The notes: generated by a model not told the origin, from the sequence alone. Positions 7,686 through 16,102 are shown, counted from the first letter of the stretch. The stretch: DNA of 64,000 nucleotides from an uncultured Hyphomonadaceae bacterium (GCA_938084575.1 CALKFG010000003.1:62001-126000); one strand, 5' to 3'. Numbers and translations: made by a program.

Positions 7686-9419
7686 ATGACTGAGACGCCT
7701 GATCACTCTGCCGACCCAACCGGGGAAAGCGCGCGCGACGATGCGACATTTTCCATGTTTGACCAGGCTGAAATGGGTCATGCGCCGGCCGAGGGCTACC
7801 AGGTCCTTGCACGGAAATACCGACCGCGCCTGTTCTCCGACCTCATCGGCCAGGAGGCAATGGTCCGGACCCTGCGCAATGCGTTTGAAACCGGGCGCGT
7901 AGCGCATGCTTTCATGCTGACCGGCGTGCGGGGTGTCGGCAAGACAACGACGGCACGCCTTCTGGCGCGGGCCTTGAACTATACCCGCGAGGGCGCTGAT
8001 GCCCCGAGTCTGGAGCTTGATCCCCCGGGCGCGTTCTGCGCTGCGATCATGCGGGGCAATCATCCCGATGTCCTGGAGCTGGATGCCGCGTCCCGTACCG
8101 GGGTGGCGGATATGCGGGACCTTCTGGACGGCGCCAGATACGCGCCCAATTCCGCCCGCTACAAAGTCTACATCATTGACGAAGTTCACATGCTGTCGAC
8201 GGCATCGTTTAATGCCCTGCTCAAGACGCTGGAAGAACCGCCGCCACACGTCAAATTTATTTTTGCCACGACCGAAATCCGGAAAGTGCCGATCACGGTT
8301 CTGTCGCGGTGCCAGCGGTTTGATCTGAAGCGGCTCGACACTGCCGCCCTTGCCAGCCATCTGGGGCGGGTGGCCCAATCTGAGGCAGCGACGATTTCGG
8401 ATGAAGGGCTGGCCCTGATCTCACGGGCGGCGGAGGGCTCGGTCCGGGATGGCCTGTCTATTCTTGACCAGGCCATCCTGCAGGCGCTGGACGGAAGCGT
8501 GATTGGCGGTGACATGGTGCGCGACATGCTCGGGCTCGGGGACCGGCTGCGCTTGCTGGATGCTTTTGAGCTGGCGCTGGCGGGCAAGGCAACGGCTGCG
8601 ATCGAGGAGGTCGCCGATCAGGTCCGGGCGGGTGCTGACCCGTTGATTATCCTCAAGGATATGCTGGAAATTGCGGCTGATATCGCGACTGTGCAGGCTG
8701 CCAGCGAGGATTATGTGTTGCCGGGACCGGCAGACTGGACCAACCGGACAAAGGCGCTCGCCGGCGCCGTCAGCCCGGCTCAGGCCCAGCGCTACTGGCA
8801 AATTCTCTTGTCCGGATACCGCGACACCCAGACCGCACCGGAAGCCGAAACGGCCCTGCGTATGGTGATTTTGCGCCTCGTCGCGGCAGCCGGGCTGCCG
8901 TCCCCCGAGGAGGCGCTGAAGATGCTGTCGCAGGGAGGGGCCACGGGCGACGTGGGAAAGCCTGAGGCTCAGCCAGCCCCGGTGGATGCACCGGTGGCTC
9001 AGGGGCCTCAGAGCTTTGAGCAAATTCTCGACCTGCTCAGCGCACATAAGGAAGTTCGGCTGTGGGGCGAGGCGCGTCAGTATATTCGACCTGAGCAGGT
9101 CTCTTTTGGCCGTTTTCTATGTGCGCTGACGGAAAACGCGCCGACCGACCTTCTTCGGCGCATGACCGATTTCCTGGACAATCAGACCGGGACGGACTGG
9201 GATATTCGGGTGATTGCGTCGGAGGCCGAGACGGTCCGCGAGACCGCAGCCCGTGTGCAGGAAAAGGCTTTCGAAGAGGCCCGGCAGTTGCCCGAAATCG
9301 CCGCAGCCCTGCAGGCTCTGCCCGGTGCTGAAATTGTACAAGTCGAGGACATCGTCCCCCTTGAAGCCGGGGACAAATCTGACAATGTCATCCCGATAGA
9401 CAGACGCAAGCGAGGATAG
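7686..9419 (+). CDS. dnaX: DNA polymerase III subunits gamma and tau
   Basis: ATPase of the replication clamp loader. The 577 residues contain the AAA+ module with Walker A GVRGVGKTTTARLLAR, Walker B/DExx YIIDEVHML, sensor-1 region KFIFATTEIRKVP and SRC arginine-finger motif (LSRCQRFDL), followed by domain III and a tau-like C-terminal region after about residue 400. Oddly, the cysteine-rich zinc module normally inserted between Walker A and Walker B is degenerate, with one Cys (PPGAFCAAI) where most family members have four. The gene heads a dnaX-ybaB-recR operon with gaps of 4 and 3 bases, a very conserved arrangement. I saw no slippery A-run that would clearly program a gamma frameshift. 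Confidence 0.96.
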   Translation: MTETPDHSADPTGESARDDATFSMFDQAEMGHAPAEGYQVLARKYRPRLFSDLIGQEAMVRTLRNAFETGRVAHAFMLTGVRGVGKTTTARLLARALNYTREGADAPSLELDPPGAFCAAIMRGNHPDVLELDAASRTGVADMRDLLDGARYAPNSARYKVYIIDEVHMLSTASFNALLKTLEEPPPHVKFIFATTEIRKVPITVLSRCQRFDLKRLDTAALASHLGRVAQSEAATISDEGLALISRAAEGSVRDGLSILDQAILQALDGSVIGGDMVRDMLGLGDRLRLLDAFELALAGKATAAIEEVADQVRAGADPLIILKDMLEIAADIATVQAASEDYVLPGPADWTNRTKALAGAVSPAQAQRYWQILLSGYRDTQTAPEAETALRMVILRLVAAAGLPSPEEALKMLSQGGATGDVGKPEAQPAPVDAPVAQGPQSFEQILDLLSAHKEVRLWGEARQYIRPEQVSFGRFLCALTENAPTDLLRRMTDFLDNQTGTDWDIRVIASEAETVRETAARVQEKAFEEARQLPEIAAALQALPGAEIVQVEDIVPLEAGDKSDNVIPIDRRKRG

Positions 9420-9423
9420 GGGA

Positions 9424-9747
9424 ATGACCGATCTTTCCAAGATCATGCAACAAGCCCAAAAGATGCAGGCCAAGATGCAGGAGGCCCAGGCCAAGGTTGA
9501 AAGCATAGAGGCTGAGGGCGTGGCCGGGGCAGGCCTCATCAGGGTTACCCTGAAGGGAAAAGGGGAGCTCGTCAGTGTGCGCATTGACCCCTCGATGATG
9601 GGTGATGATGCTGAAATCCTCGAAGATCTGATAAAGGCCGCGCACGCCGATGCGCGCAAGCGGCTCGATCAGGCGGCGGAAAAAGCCATGAAAGAAGCCA
9701 CGTCGGGCCTTGGGGGTTTGATGCCCGGGTTCAAAATGCCGTTCTGA
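9424..9747 (+). CDS. Nucleoid-associated protein YbaB/EbfC family
   Basis: Small DNA-binding protein (107 residues) of the YbaB/EbfC family, which forms dimers and binds the nucleoid. It has the typical N-terminal helix rich in Met, Gln and Lys (LSKIMQQAQKMQAKMQEAQA), the central strand stretch VTLKGKGELVSVRID, and the C-terminal LPGFKMPF-like ending (here LMPGFKMPF). It sits 4 bases downstream of dnaX and 3 bases upstream of recR, and the conserved trio supports the call. Confidence 0.95.
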   Translation: MTDLSKIMQQAQKMQAKMQEAQAKVESIEAEGVAGAGLIRVTLKGKGELVSVRIDPSMMGDDAEILEDLIKAAHADARKRLDQAAEKAMKEATSGLGGLMPGFKMPF

Positions 9748-9750
9748 TCG

Positions 9751-10356
9751 ATGAGCAAGCACGCGGCCGGACCAGAAATTCAACGCATGATCGAGCTGAT
9801 TGCCCGCCTGCCGGGGCTGGGGCCGCGCTCCGCCCGGCGTGCAGCGCTGTTCTTGCTGAAGCGAAAAGATTCACTGCTGCGTCCGCTTGCTGCGGCATTG
9901 GGGGAAGCGGCTGACAAGATTGAGCGATGTCGACAGTGTGGAAACCTGGATACGCTTCAGCCATGCGGGGTCTGCCAGGCACCTGACCGGGACGAGGGTT
10001 TGATCTGTGTCGTTGAAGATGTGCCGGACTTGTGGGCGCTGGAGCGCGCGGGCATTTTTCGGGGGCGTTACCATGTTCTGGGGGGCGTCATGTCAGCCCT
10101 GGACGGGGTCGGTCCGGAGGATTTGACCATAGGTCTTCTGGTGCAGCGGGTTCAAGATTCGCCCCCACGTGAGGTCATTCTTGCGCTGAATGCCACCGTG
10201 GACGGCCAGACCACCGCTCACTATGTCGCCGATCGTCTTGAGGGCAGCGTGGAGAGTGTCAGCCGGCTTGCCCACGGTGTGCCTGTAGGCGGGGAGCTGG
10301 ACTATCTGGACGAAGGGACATTGGCCACGGCGCTGCGGTCGCGTCGTGGCGTTTAG
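9751..10356 (+). CDS. recR: Recombination mediator RecR
   Basis: RecFOR-pathway protein that helps load RecA at single-strand gaps. The 201-residue protein has the N-terminal helix-hairpin-helix region ([20 protein letters not shown]), a four-cysteine zinc finger (CRQCGN ... CGVC) and the TOPRIM domain ([17 protein letters not shown] ... YHVLGG). Length and motif order match the family. It is the last gene of the dnaX-ybaB-recR operon and converges on the next gene with 6 bases between stop codons. Confidence 0.97.
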   Translation: MSKHAAGPEIQRMIELIARLPGLGPRSARRAALFLLKRKDSLLRPLAAALGEAADKIERCRQCGNLDTLQPCGVCQAPDRDEGLICVVEDVPDLWALERAGIFRGRYHVLGGVMSALDGVGPEDLTIGLLVQRVQDSPPREVILALNATVDGQTTAHYVADRLEGSVESVSRLAHGVPVGGELDYLDEGTLATALRSRRGV

Positions 10357-10362
10357 CCGGGC

Positions 10363-11514
10363 TCAGTCGGCCGGCTCAATCCGGTAGACGGTGCCATCGA
10401 GGTCGTTGGTCGCTGCATACAACGCGGTGTCTGTCGACAGAACATCCCTGAAGCCAAGCCCGAGATCCTGCAGCAGATCTTCGCTTCCCTCGACCTGACC
10501 GGCGGCGTCGAGATCAATCCGAACAATTTTCTGTCCTTTGGGCCCGTTCATCGCGCCGATCAGAAGATCGTTCTGCCAATCAGGAAAGGCTGCCGTTCGA
10601 ACCAGGGTCATTCCCGACGGGGCGATGGAGGGCACCCATTTAAAGACCGGCTGTTGCATCTCCGGTGCCGCCGTCTTGTCGGTAATCACCGTACCATCAT
10701 AGTTGATGCCATAGGTTATGGCTGGCCATCCGTAATTTGCGCCGGGTTCGAGAAGGTTCAGTTCGTCGCCGCCCTTGGGGCCATGTTCATGAGCCCAGAT
10801 CTTCGCCCGGGTGTGGTCGATAAACAGGCCTTGCACGTTTCTGTGACCATAGGAGAACAGCGCCGGATCGCCGCCCCCGGACGTAAAGGGATTGTCGTCG
10901 GGAATCCTGCCATCCGGCCAGATCCGCGCGATTGCACCATGCAGATTGTCGGGGTTCTGGGCCTCATCCATATAGCGATAGCCGTCGCCAAGGGTGACGA
11001 TCAGGGATCCATCGTCGAGGACGGCGAGACGTCCGCCAAAATGATAGGCTGTCTCACGGACGGCGCCCTGAAAGATTTCTGTAACCTGCTCAAGGGTCGA
11101 CGCGTCTTCGGAAAGTGTTGCCCGGGCGACGGCCGTTGTATTGGTATCGCCCATATTTTTCGAATAGCTGAAAAACAGGGTTCGGCTGGTCTCGAAATCT
11201 GGTGCCAGCGTCAGGCCCAGAAGGCCGCCCTGACCCTCAATCAGAATGTCTTCGGGAAGACCGGAAACCGGCTCTTCAACCAGACGGTCATCTGCAATTC
11301 GGCGCAGTCGTCCCTCCCGTTCCGTTACCAGAAGGCTGCCGTCCGGCAGCTCGGCCATGGCCCATGGAAACTCCAGTTCTGTCGCAACCGGGACAAGTCT
11401 CAAGCCGGAGTTCGACATCAGGGAGCCGTCTGCTTCCGGCGAAGGTGCAGGGGCTTGGCCAGCGCAGGCGCCCGTCATGAGACCGGCCAGCAACATCGAG
11501 AGAATGGGTTTCAT
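10363..11514 (-). CDS. PQQ-dependent sugar dehydrogenase-like lipoprotein (GSDH family)
   Basis: Beta-propeller protein of the glucose/sorbosone dehydrogenase family, expected in the periplasm or attached to a membrane. From the ATG at 11514 the protein is about 383 residues with a signal peptide and lipobox-like MTGAC (Cys17). The core has the usual family stretches, including EFPWAMAELPDGSLLVTEREG near the N-terminus, FSYSK, HFGGRLA, LGDGY, FSYGHRNVQG and WAHEHGPKGGDELN. Several binding residues of PQQ-type soluble dehydrogenases appear kept, but substrate and cofactor are inferred from the family only. An in-frame start at 11595 would add an unlikely leader before the signal peptide. Confidence 0.85.
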   Translation of the reverse strand: MKPILSMLLAGLMTGACAGQAPAPSPEADGSLMSNSGLRLVPVATELEFPWAMAELPDGSLLVTEREGRLRRIADDRLVEEPVSGLPEDILIEGQGGLLGLTLAPDFETSRTLFFSYSKNMGDTNTTAVARATLSEDASTLEQVTEIFQGAVRETAYHFGGRLAVLDDGSLIVTLGDGYRYMDEAQNPDNLHGAIARIWPDGRIPDDNPFTSGGGDPALFSYGHRNVQGLFIDHTRAKIWAHEHGPKGGDELNLLEPGANYGWPAITYGINYDGTVITDKTAAPEMQQPVFKWVPSIAPSGMTLVRTAAFPDWQNDLLIGAMNGPKGQKIVRIDLDAAGQVEGSEDLLQDLGLGFRDVLSTDTALYAATNDLDGTVYRIEPAD

Positions 11515-11565
11515 GCAGGGATCTTTCATACTGTTTGCCAGAGGAGATATGGCTTCTGAGACCGA

Positions 11566-11595
11566 AAGATAGATCCCCTGATGCAAGTCATGCAA
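11566..11595 (-). promoter_or_regulatory. Candidate sigma-70 promoter for the sugar dehydrogenase gene
   Basis: Read on the minus strand there is TTGCAT (11595-11590) and TATCTT (11571-11566) separated by 18 bases, about 50 bases upstream of the start codon at 11514. The match to the housekeeping consensus is moderate. It supports the start at 11514, because the alternative start at 11595 would lie inside this promoter. Confidence 0.4.
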
Positions 11596-11614
11596 GGACT
11601 GTACCGGTATGTGT

Positions 11615-11662
11615 CCGCCCGGTCATGAGCGGGAGGGCGGCGGGACGCCGGTGAAACTCCCG
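11615..11662 (+). other. Structured element in the 387-base gap before queC
   Basis: The intergenic space 11515-11901 holds no convincing gene. Within it, two mutually exclusive foldings are visible: CCGCCC (11615-11620) can pair with GGGCGG (11635-11640), or CGGGAG (11630-11635) can pair with CTCCCG (11657-11662) around an inner GGCG/CGCC hairpin, leaving a GGTGAAA bulge. Competing stems of this kind occur in riboswitches, attenuators and small RNAs. It resembles the core of a cobalamin riboswitch only superficially and has no B12 box downstream, so I do not assign a class. A possible TTGACT -35 element about 120 bases further on could serve queC independently. Confidence 0.35.
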
Positions 11663-11901
11663 TCTGGCATCCGGAAGACAAAATTCTGCCAAACGCTCAT
11701 TTGTCTGATCGTGAGGCATAAACAGGCCCGGAGGATGCTTGATGAGGATGGCTCTTGCGGCTTGAGACAGCAGGGCGCATTGACTCCCCCTGAGACTGAA
11801 CTGCATTTGGGAGCCGTGGCCGAACCGCGCCGCGTGCTCGATTGAATGACAGGCCTTTCCGACTTGGGGGGCCGGTTCTGGAACCTGTGAAGGAGCGACG
11901 A

Positions 11902-12609
11902 ATGTCCCAGAGTGCCGCACTGGTTCTGTTTTCCGGCGGGCAGGATTCAACCGTTTGCCTGGCTTACGCCCTTAACCGCTATCAGCGGGTCGAAACCATT
12001 GGCTTTGATTATGGGCAGAGACACACGGTTGAACTCGACTGTCGAGACGGTGTGCGGGAGGGGCTGGCAGGCCTGTCCTCCGACTGGGCAGACCGGCTCG
12101 GGCCGGATCATCTTTGCGACCTGACCGGCTTTGGTCGCGTCAGCGAGACCAGCCTGACACGGGAGCTGGAGATCGTCAGCGATGAGTCGGGCGTGCCGTC
12201 GACGTTCGTGCCGGGGCGGAACCTTATGATGCTGACCTTTGCTGCCGCGCTGGCCTGGCGGCGGGATATCTCCATTCTTGTCGGCGGCATGTGTGAAACG
12301 GACTATTCCGGCTATCCCGACTGTCGGCGCAGCACCCTGAACGCGCAAGAGTTGACTTTGCGTCGGGGCATGGACCGCCCTTTTGTTATCGATACGCCGC
12401 TGATGTGGCTGGATAAGGCGGAGACTTGGGAAATGGCCAGCGGGCTTGGGGGCGAGGCCCTGGTGGACCTGGTTGTTGAACAGACACATACTTGCTATCT
12501 CGGCGATCGTAGCCACCGCCACAGCTGGGGGTATGGCTGTGGATCCTGTCCAGCCTGCGACCTGCGTGCGTCGGGCTTTCACAAGTGGAAGAGCGATATC
12601 GCCGCGTGA
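11902..12609 (+). CDS. queC: 7-cyano-7-deazaguanine synthase QueC
   Basis: Converts 7-carboxy-7-deazaguanine to preQ0 using ammonia and ATP, a step of queuosine (tRNA) synthesis. The 235-residue protein begins with the PP-loop [10 protein letters not shown] and ends with the zinc-binding cysteines in CYLGDRS and [12 protein letters not shown]. The start at 11902 is chosen because it has AGGAG nine bases upstream and gives the normal N-terminus; an in-frame start 20 codons earlier is not needed. The stop overlaps the queE start (GTGA). The operon queC-queE-queD contains three of the four enzymes leading to preQ0; the GTP cyclohydrolase is not in the window. Confidence 0.97.
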   Translation: MSQSAALVLFSGGQDSTVCLAYALNRYQRVETIGFDYGQRHTVELDCRDGVREGLAGLSSDWADRLGPDHLCDLTGFGRVSETSLTRELEIVSDESGVPSTFVPGRNLMMLTFAAALAWRRDISILVGGMCETDYSGYPDCRRSTLNAQELTLRRGMDRPFVIDTPLMWLDKAETWEMASGLGGEALVDLVVEQTHTCYLGDRSHRHSWGYGCGSCPACDLRASGFHKWKSDIAA

Positions 12610-13256
12610 AGATTTACAGCGTCAAGGAATGCTACGTGACCCTGCAGGGCGAGGGCGCTCAAACCGGGCGTGCTGCTGTTTTCCTGCGTTTTGCCGGCTG
12701 TAATCTGTGGTCCGGGCTGGAGAAGGACAGATCTTCTGCAGCCTGCCGCTTCTGCGACACCGATTTTGTCGGCACCGACGGCACGCATGGCGGGAAATTC
12801 TCCGGCCCGGATGACCTTGCGCGTCATGTTCGCAATGTATGGTCAGCGTCTGCACCACGGGGGGGACGGCCATATGTCATTTGCACCGGTGGTGAGCCTC
12901 TGCTGCAGCTGGATTCTCCTGCCATTGCTGCGCTCAAGGCGGTTGGCTTTGACGTGGGTGTGGAAACCAATGGGACTTTAGTGGCGCCCGACGGGCTGGA
13001 CTGGATCTGTGTCAGCCCAAAGGCCGCCGCGGTCCTGAAACAGAAAAGTGGCAACGAACTCAAGCTGGTCTATCCGCAGGACGAGCCCAGCGCGCAACCG
13101 GAGCAATTTGAACAGCTGCAGTTCGAGCACTTTTTCCTGCAGCCCAAAGATGATAGGTCGACGGCCCAGAACATTGCGGCCGCGGCCGCCTTTTGTATGA
13201 AGCACCCGAAATGGCGACTGAGTTTACAGACACACAAACTGATCGGCCTCCCCTGA
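12606..13256 (+). CDS. queE: 7-carboxy-7-deazaguanine synthase QueE (radical SAM)
   Basis: Radical SAM enzyme that contracts the pterin ring of 6-carboxytetrahydropterin to form 7-carboxy-7-deazaguanine. The N-terminus [17 protein letters not shown] is typical. The cluster-binding cysteines have the expanded spacing C-x14-C-x2-C (FAGC ... CRFC) seen in one QueE group, in place of the classical Cx3Cx2C. A GTG at 12606 that overlaps the queC stop codon is the best start and gives about 216 residues; an upstream in-frame GTG at 12585 would extend it into queC. The 3' end overlaps queD by about 46 bases. Confidence 0.95.
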   Translation: MKIYSVKECYVTLQGEGAQTGRAAVFLRFAGCNLWSGLEKDRSSAACRFCDTDFVGTDGTHGGKFSGPDDLARHVRNVWSASAPRGGRPYVICTGGEPLLQLDSPAIAALKAVGFDVGVETNGTLVAPDGLDWICVSPKAAAVLKQKSGNELKLVYPQDEPSAQPEQFEQLQFEHFFLQPKDDRSTAQNIAAAAAFCMKHPKWRLSLQTHKLIGLP

Positions 13257-13633
13257 GCGTTGATGGACAGCGCTTCGAGATCACGCGTGCGGTTGGTTTC
13301 GAGGCGGCGCATTTTATGGGTGAGCAGCCTGAGGGTCATGCGTATCGTAATATTCATGGTCATTCCTTTCGGCTCGAGGCGACCATTTCCGGCGTTGTTG
13401 AACCGGGCGCAGAGTGGGTGCAGGACTTTGCCGAGCTGGCGGATATTTTGGCCGGCATTGCTGCGGAGCTGGACCACCGGCTGCTTAATGAAATTGAAGG
13501 TCTCGAAGTGCCGACCCTTGAACGTATCTGTATCTGGGTTGCGAACCGGCTCCGGCCGCAACTGCCGGGGCTCAGAAGTGTGGTGATTGCCCGTCCCAGT
13601 CTCGATGAACGCTGTCGTCTGGTGCTGGACTAG
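13211..13633 (+). CDS. queD: QueD / 6-pyruvoyl-tetrahydropterin synthase family protein, variant active site
   Basis: Member of the PTPS/QueD family, expected to make 6-carboxytetrahydropterin from dihydroneopterin triphosphate. Zinc-binding histidines are present (AAHFM, His34; HGH, His49 and His51) and so is the LDH motif with the catalytic Asp/His pair (LDHRLLNEIEGLEVPT). The Cys four residues before the HGH in E. coli QueD (CGRLHGH) is replaced by Tyr45 (YRNIHGH), and the later ET motif is also changed (ARPSLDERC). The ATG at 13211 was preferred to an upstream TTG. Operon position makes QueD the natural role despite the changes. The TAG stop overlaps, on the opposite strand, the stop of the next gene (CTAG). 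Confidence 0.85.
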   Translation: MATEFTDTQTDRPPLSVDGQRFEITRAVGFEAAHFMGEQPEGHAYRNIHGHSFRLEATISGVVEPGAEWVQDFAELADILAGIAAELDHRLLNEIEGLEVPTLERICIWVANRLRPQLPGLRSVVIARPSLDERCRLVLD

Positions 13634-14538
13634 GGGTCACGGGCCTTGCGCACCGCGTCGGCAAGGCTGACGCGCCCACTGCCCGGTCTCAGGGGCTTGG
13701 GCTGGGTGTCAGAGGGCGCCCAGCCGGACAGCCAGATGATGTCAAAGCGGGCCCGCACTTTTCCATCCGGATCGCTGAACCGATCCTGATAGATCTCGCA
13801 CATGCGCGCCAGCAGGCGCCTTGACAGGGGACGTCGCATGCCGTGGGCGGATTGGGCAAAGGCGGCCTGTTCGCCGGTCCCCCGCAGGTCCTCAAGCAGT
13901 TTCAGGGGGTGGCTGTAACGGATGGTAACACTGTCCCGATCGACGACGGGCAAGGCAAAACCCGTGCGCTGCAGCAGCCCGGCCATGTCCTGCAGCCCCG
14001 GAAGCGGTGACAGGCGGGCGCTGGCGCCGCCATAGATCTCGGTCTCTGCCTCTGAGAGGCTTGTGCGCAGTTCTGACAGGCTTCCGCCCCCGATCAGGCA
14101 TCCGAGAAACAGGCCGTCGGGCTTCAGGACACGACGAAGCTGGACAAGGCAACCCGGGAGGTCGTTGACCCAGTGGAGGGACAGGACGCTGGTCACAAGG
14201 TCGAAGCTTGCTGGCGGAAAGGGCAGCATCTCCTCATCGCCCTGCACTGTCGGAAGACCTGATGCCGCCGCCTGACGGGCCAGAGCGGCCGAACGTTCCA
14301 GGCCGATCACCTGGTTGATCTGGGCGCTTTGCCGCAGGGCCTGCGCTGCGGTCCCGTCATGGCATCCAAGATCAAGTGCTACAGCGAAAGTGCGGCTCAC
14401 GTCCCCAAGTCTGTCCAATAATTGAGTCGACTCGCGCTGCTTGAGGACCGCATACTTGCTGAAACCGCTTGCCGCGCGGTCGCGATGCTGTGCGACATGC
14501 GCGCGGTTAAACAGATTGTGACGGGATGGATCGGTCAT
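13630..14538 (-). CDS. Class I SAM-dependent methyltransferase (BioC/NDUFAF5-like)
   Basis: SAM-binding Rossmann-fold protein of 302 residues. Motif I is ALDLGCHDGTAA, the acidic ribose-binding position follows as VIGLERS, and the post-motif stretch LVTSVLSLHWVNDLPG is characteristic of the NDUFAF5/BioC-like subgroup. The N-terminal NLFNRAHVAQHRDRAA resembles mitochondrial NDUFAF5, a complex I assembly factor, but the substrate here is unknown. It is convergent with queD (overlapping stop codons) and its start codon shares the sequence CATG with the divergent comF start. Confidence 0.85.
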   Translation of the reverse strand: MTDPSRHNLFNRAHVAQHRDRAASGFSKYAVLKQRESTQLLDRLGDVSRTFAVALDLGCHDGTAAQALRQSAQINQVIGLERSAALARQAAASGLPTVQGDEEMLPFPPASFDLVTSVLSLHWVNDLPGCLVQLRRVLKPDGLFLGCLIGGGSLSELRTSLSEAETEIYGGASARLSPLPGLQDMAGLLQRTGFALPVVDRDSVTIRYSHPLKLLEDLRGTGEQAAFAQSAHGMRRPLSRRLLARMCEIYQDRFSDPDGKVRARFDIIWLSGWAPSDTQPKPLRPGSGRVSLADAVRKARDP

Positions 14539-15304
14539 GATTGTGGATATGCACCGCCTCAGGCGATCCGCAAAGGGCGGGCTGCAATCGGTTGCCGATC
14601 TGATCTGGCCGCCGCGATCTCTGATCAGTGGTGAACGTCAGGGGCTGGGGGGCGGTCTGTCGGCGGATGAACTTGCTCAGCTGACCTTTCTTGAGGCGGG
14701 ATGCAGGCGGTGTGCGCGGCCCTTTGAATTCGATATGGGGGCGGACGTAACCTGCCCCGCCTGCATCGCGAAAGCGCCGAACTGGGACGAAGCCAGAGCC
14801 GCGGTCATCTATGATCAGGGCTCGCGGCCCCTGATTCTTAATCTGAAGCATGGCGGGCACCGTGATGGCCTGCCCTTATTGTCGAGCTGGATGGCGCGTG
14901 CCGGGGCGGATCTGCTGGCCCGGACGGACTGGCTGGTGCCGGTGCCTTTGCACTATACCCGGCTGGTGCGCCGGGGATTTAATCAGGCGGCCTGGCTTGC
15001 CCAGAGCATTGGCCGGCAGGCTGGACGGCCGGTGAGTGTTGATGGTCTGATCCGGAGGCGCCGAACTCCGCCTCAGGGGGGGAAATCTGTCCGGCAGCGG
15101 CGGCGCAATGTCGCTGGTGCCTTTGTTGTGAGGCCGGACCGCTGCCGCCAGATCGAGGGCCATACGATCACACTGGTCGATGATGTCATGACCACTGGCG
15201 CCACCGCGCGGGCCTGCACGCGGGCCCTGAAGGCGGCGGGGGCGGAAAAGGTCAATCTTCTGGTGCTGGCTCGCGTTGTCAGAAGCGAAGATATGACCAT
15301 ATAG
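14537..15304 (+). CDS. ComF family phosphoribosyltransferase-like protein
   Basis: ComF proteins combine a zinc ribbon with a phosphoribosyltransferase fold and are linked to DNA uptake in competent species, while their general biochemical role is not settled. The 255 residues show a four-cysteine zinc knuckle (CRRC ... CPAC, about residues 56-76), the ComF segment LVPVPLHYTRLVRRGFNQA and the PRPP-binding loop TLVDDVMTTGATA. It heads a run comF-grxC-DUF1178, an arrangement frequent in Alphaproteobacteria. An internal ATG four codons later is an alternative start. Confidence 0.92.
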   Translation: MIVDMHRLRRSAKGGLQSVADLIWPPRSLISGERQGLGGGLSADELAQLTFLEAGCRRCARPFEFDMGADVTCPACIAKAPNWDEARAAVIYDQGSRPLILNLKHGGHRDGLPLLSSWMARAGADLLARTDWLVPVPLHYTRLVRRGFNQAAWLAQSIGRQAGRPVSVDGLIRRRRTPPQGGKSVRQRRRNVAGAFVVRPDRCRQIEGHTITLVDDVMTTGATARACTRALKAAGAEKVNLLVLARVVRSEDMTI

Positions 15305-15327
15305 ATAGCTCAGACAAGGGAAGCGTT

Positions 15328-15594
15328 ATGAGCATGCCAAAGGTGACGATCTATACACGGCAGTTTTGCCCGTTTTGTACCCGGGCGCTGGCTTTGCTCG
15401 AGTCAAAGGCGATCGAGTTCGAACACATTGATGCCGGAATGGACCCCGCGCGGAAGCAGGAAATGGTCACGCGTGCATCTGGCGGGCGGACCTTCCCCCA
15501 AATTTTTATCGGTGACCTGCACATTGGGGGGTGTGACGACCTGTTGGCACTCGAGCGCAAGGGACGCCTGGACGCATTGCTTCAGAGTATCTGA
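15328..15594 (+). CDS. grxC: Glutaredoxin 3
   Basis: Small thiol-disulfide oxidoreductase of 88 residues using glutathione. The dithiol active site CPFC (residues 14-17) follows the first strand KVTIYTRQF, and the cis-proline/glutathione-binding signature GGRTFPQIFIGDLHIGGCDD is intact. It lies 23 bases after comF and is followed 1 base after its stop by the DUF1178 gene, indicating one transcript. Confidence 0.96.
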   Translation: MSMPKVTIYTRQFCPFCTRALALLESKAIEFEHIDAGMDPARKQEMVTRASGGRTFPQIFIGDLHIGGCDDLLALERKGRLDALLQSI

Positions 15595-15595
15595 C

Positions 15596-16033
15596 ATGAT
15601 CCGCTATGCGCTTCTCTGCCAGGACTGTGAGGCTGAGTTTGAAGCCTGGTTTTCCAGTTCAGACGGCTTTGACAAGCAGGCGGCCGCAGGCCAGCTCTCC
15701 TGTCCCCAGTGTCACGGGGCACAGGTGGCGAAGCAGATCATGGCCCCGGCAGTATCCGGAACGAAAAAGAATGTCGCGCCGGATCCGGCGAAGGTTTTCG
15801 GAAAGCTGGCGGCCAAAGCCCGTCAGCATGTCGCCGAGAACTTTGATTATGTCAGCGATGGTTTTGCGCACGAGGCGCGCGCCATGCATTTCGGTGAAAC
15901 CGAATCTCGCCCGATCTGGGGTGAAACCACGCCAGACGAACGCGAAGCGCTGGTCGAAGAGGGCGTCCCTGCGACGCCGCTCCATCCGGCCTTCGTTCCC
16001 CGGCCGGGTCCTGACGACAAGGACATTCACTAG
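15596..16033 (+). CDS. DUF1178 family protein
   Basis: Conserved alphaproteobacterial protein of unknown function, about 145 residues. It begins MIRYALLCQDCEAEFEAWF and has a second CxxC (CPQCHG) near residue 40, giving a probable zinc ribbon at the N-terminus, then a helical region with KARQHVAENFDYVSDGFA and a Pro-rich end. The start at 15596 immediately follows the grxC stop; a longer frame beginning inside grxC is a shadow. Constant association with comF/grxC suggests a shared redox- or metal-related role, but this is only an inference. Confidence 0.9.
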   Translation: MIRYALLCQDCEAEFEAWFSSSDGFDKQAAAGQLSCPQCHGAQVAKQIMAPAVSGTKKNVAPDPAKVFGKLAAKARQHVAENFDYVSDGFAHEARAMHFGETESRPIWGETTPDEREALVEEGVPATPLHPAFVPRPGPDDKDIH

Positions 16034-16102
16034 CCTGCGTCTTCACTTGACAGGAGACATCGGCATGACCTCCTCTGCGGGTGTAAAAAGCGGAGCCTCA
16101 AA

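Noticed and set aside
11642-11668. Sequence GGGACGCCGGTGAAACTCC resembling the core of a cobalamin riboswitch.
   Set aside because: The order GGGA-CCGGTG-AA-TCC is similar, but the CCCGCAACTGT element and the B12 box (GCCAGGA.ACCTGCC) are absent downstream. The genuine riboswitch at 61.0 kb shows all of them.
13630-13633. Overlap of the queD and methyltransferase genes as a sign of a sequencing or annotation error.
   Set aside because: Both proteins are full length; the two TAG stops simply share CTAG, which is common in dense genomes.
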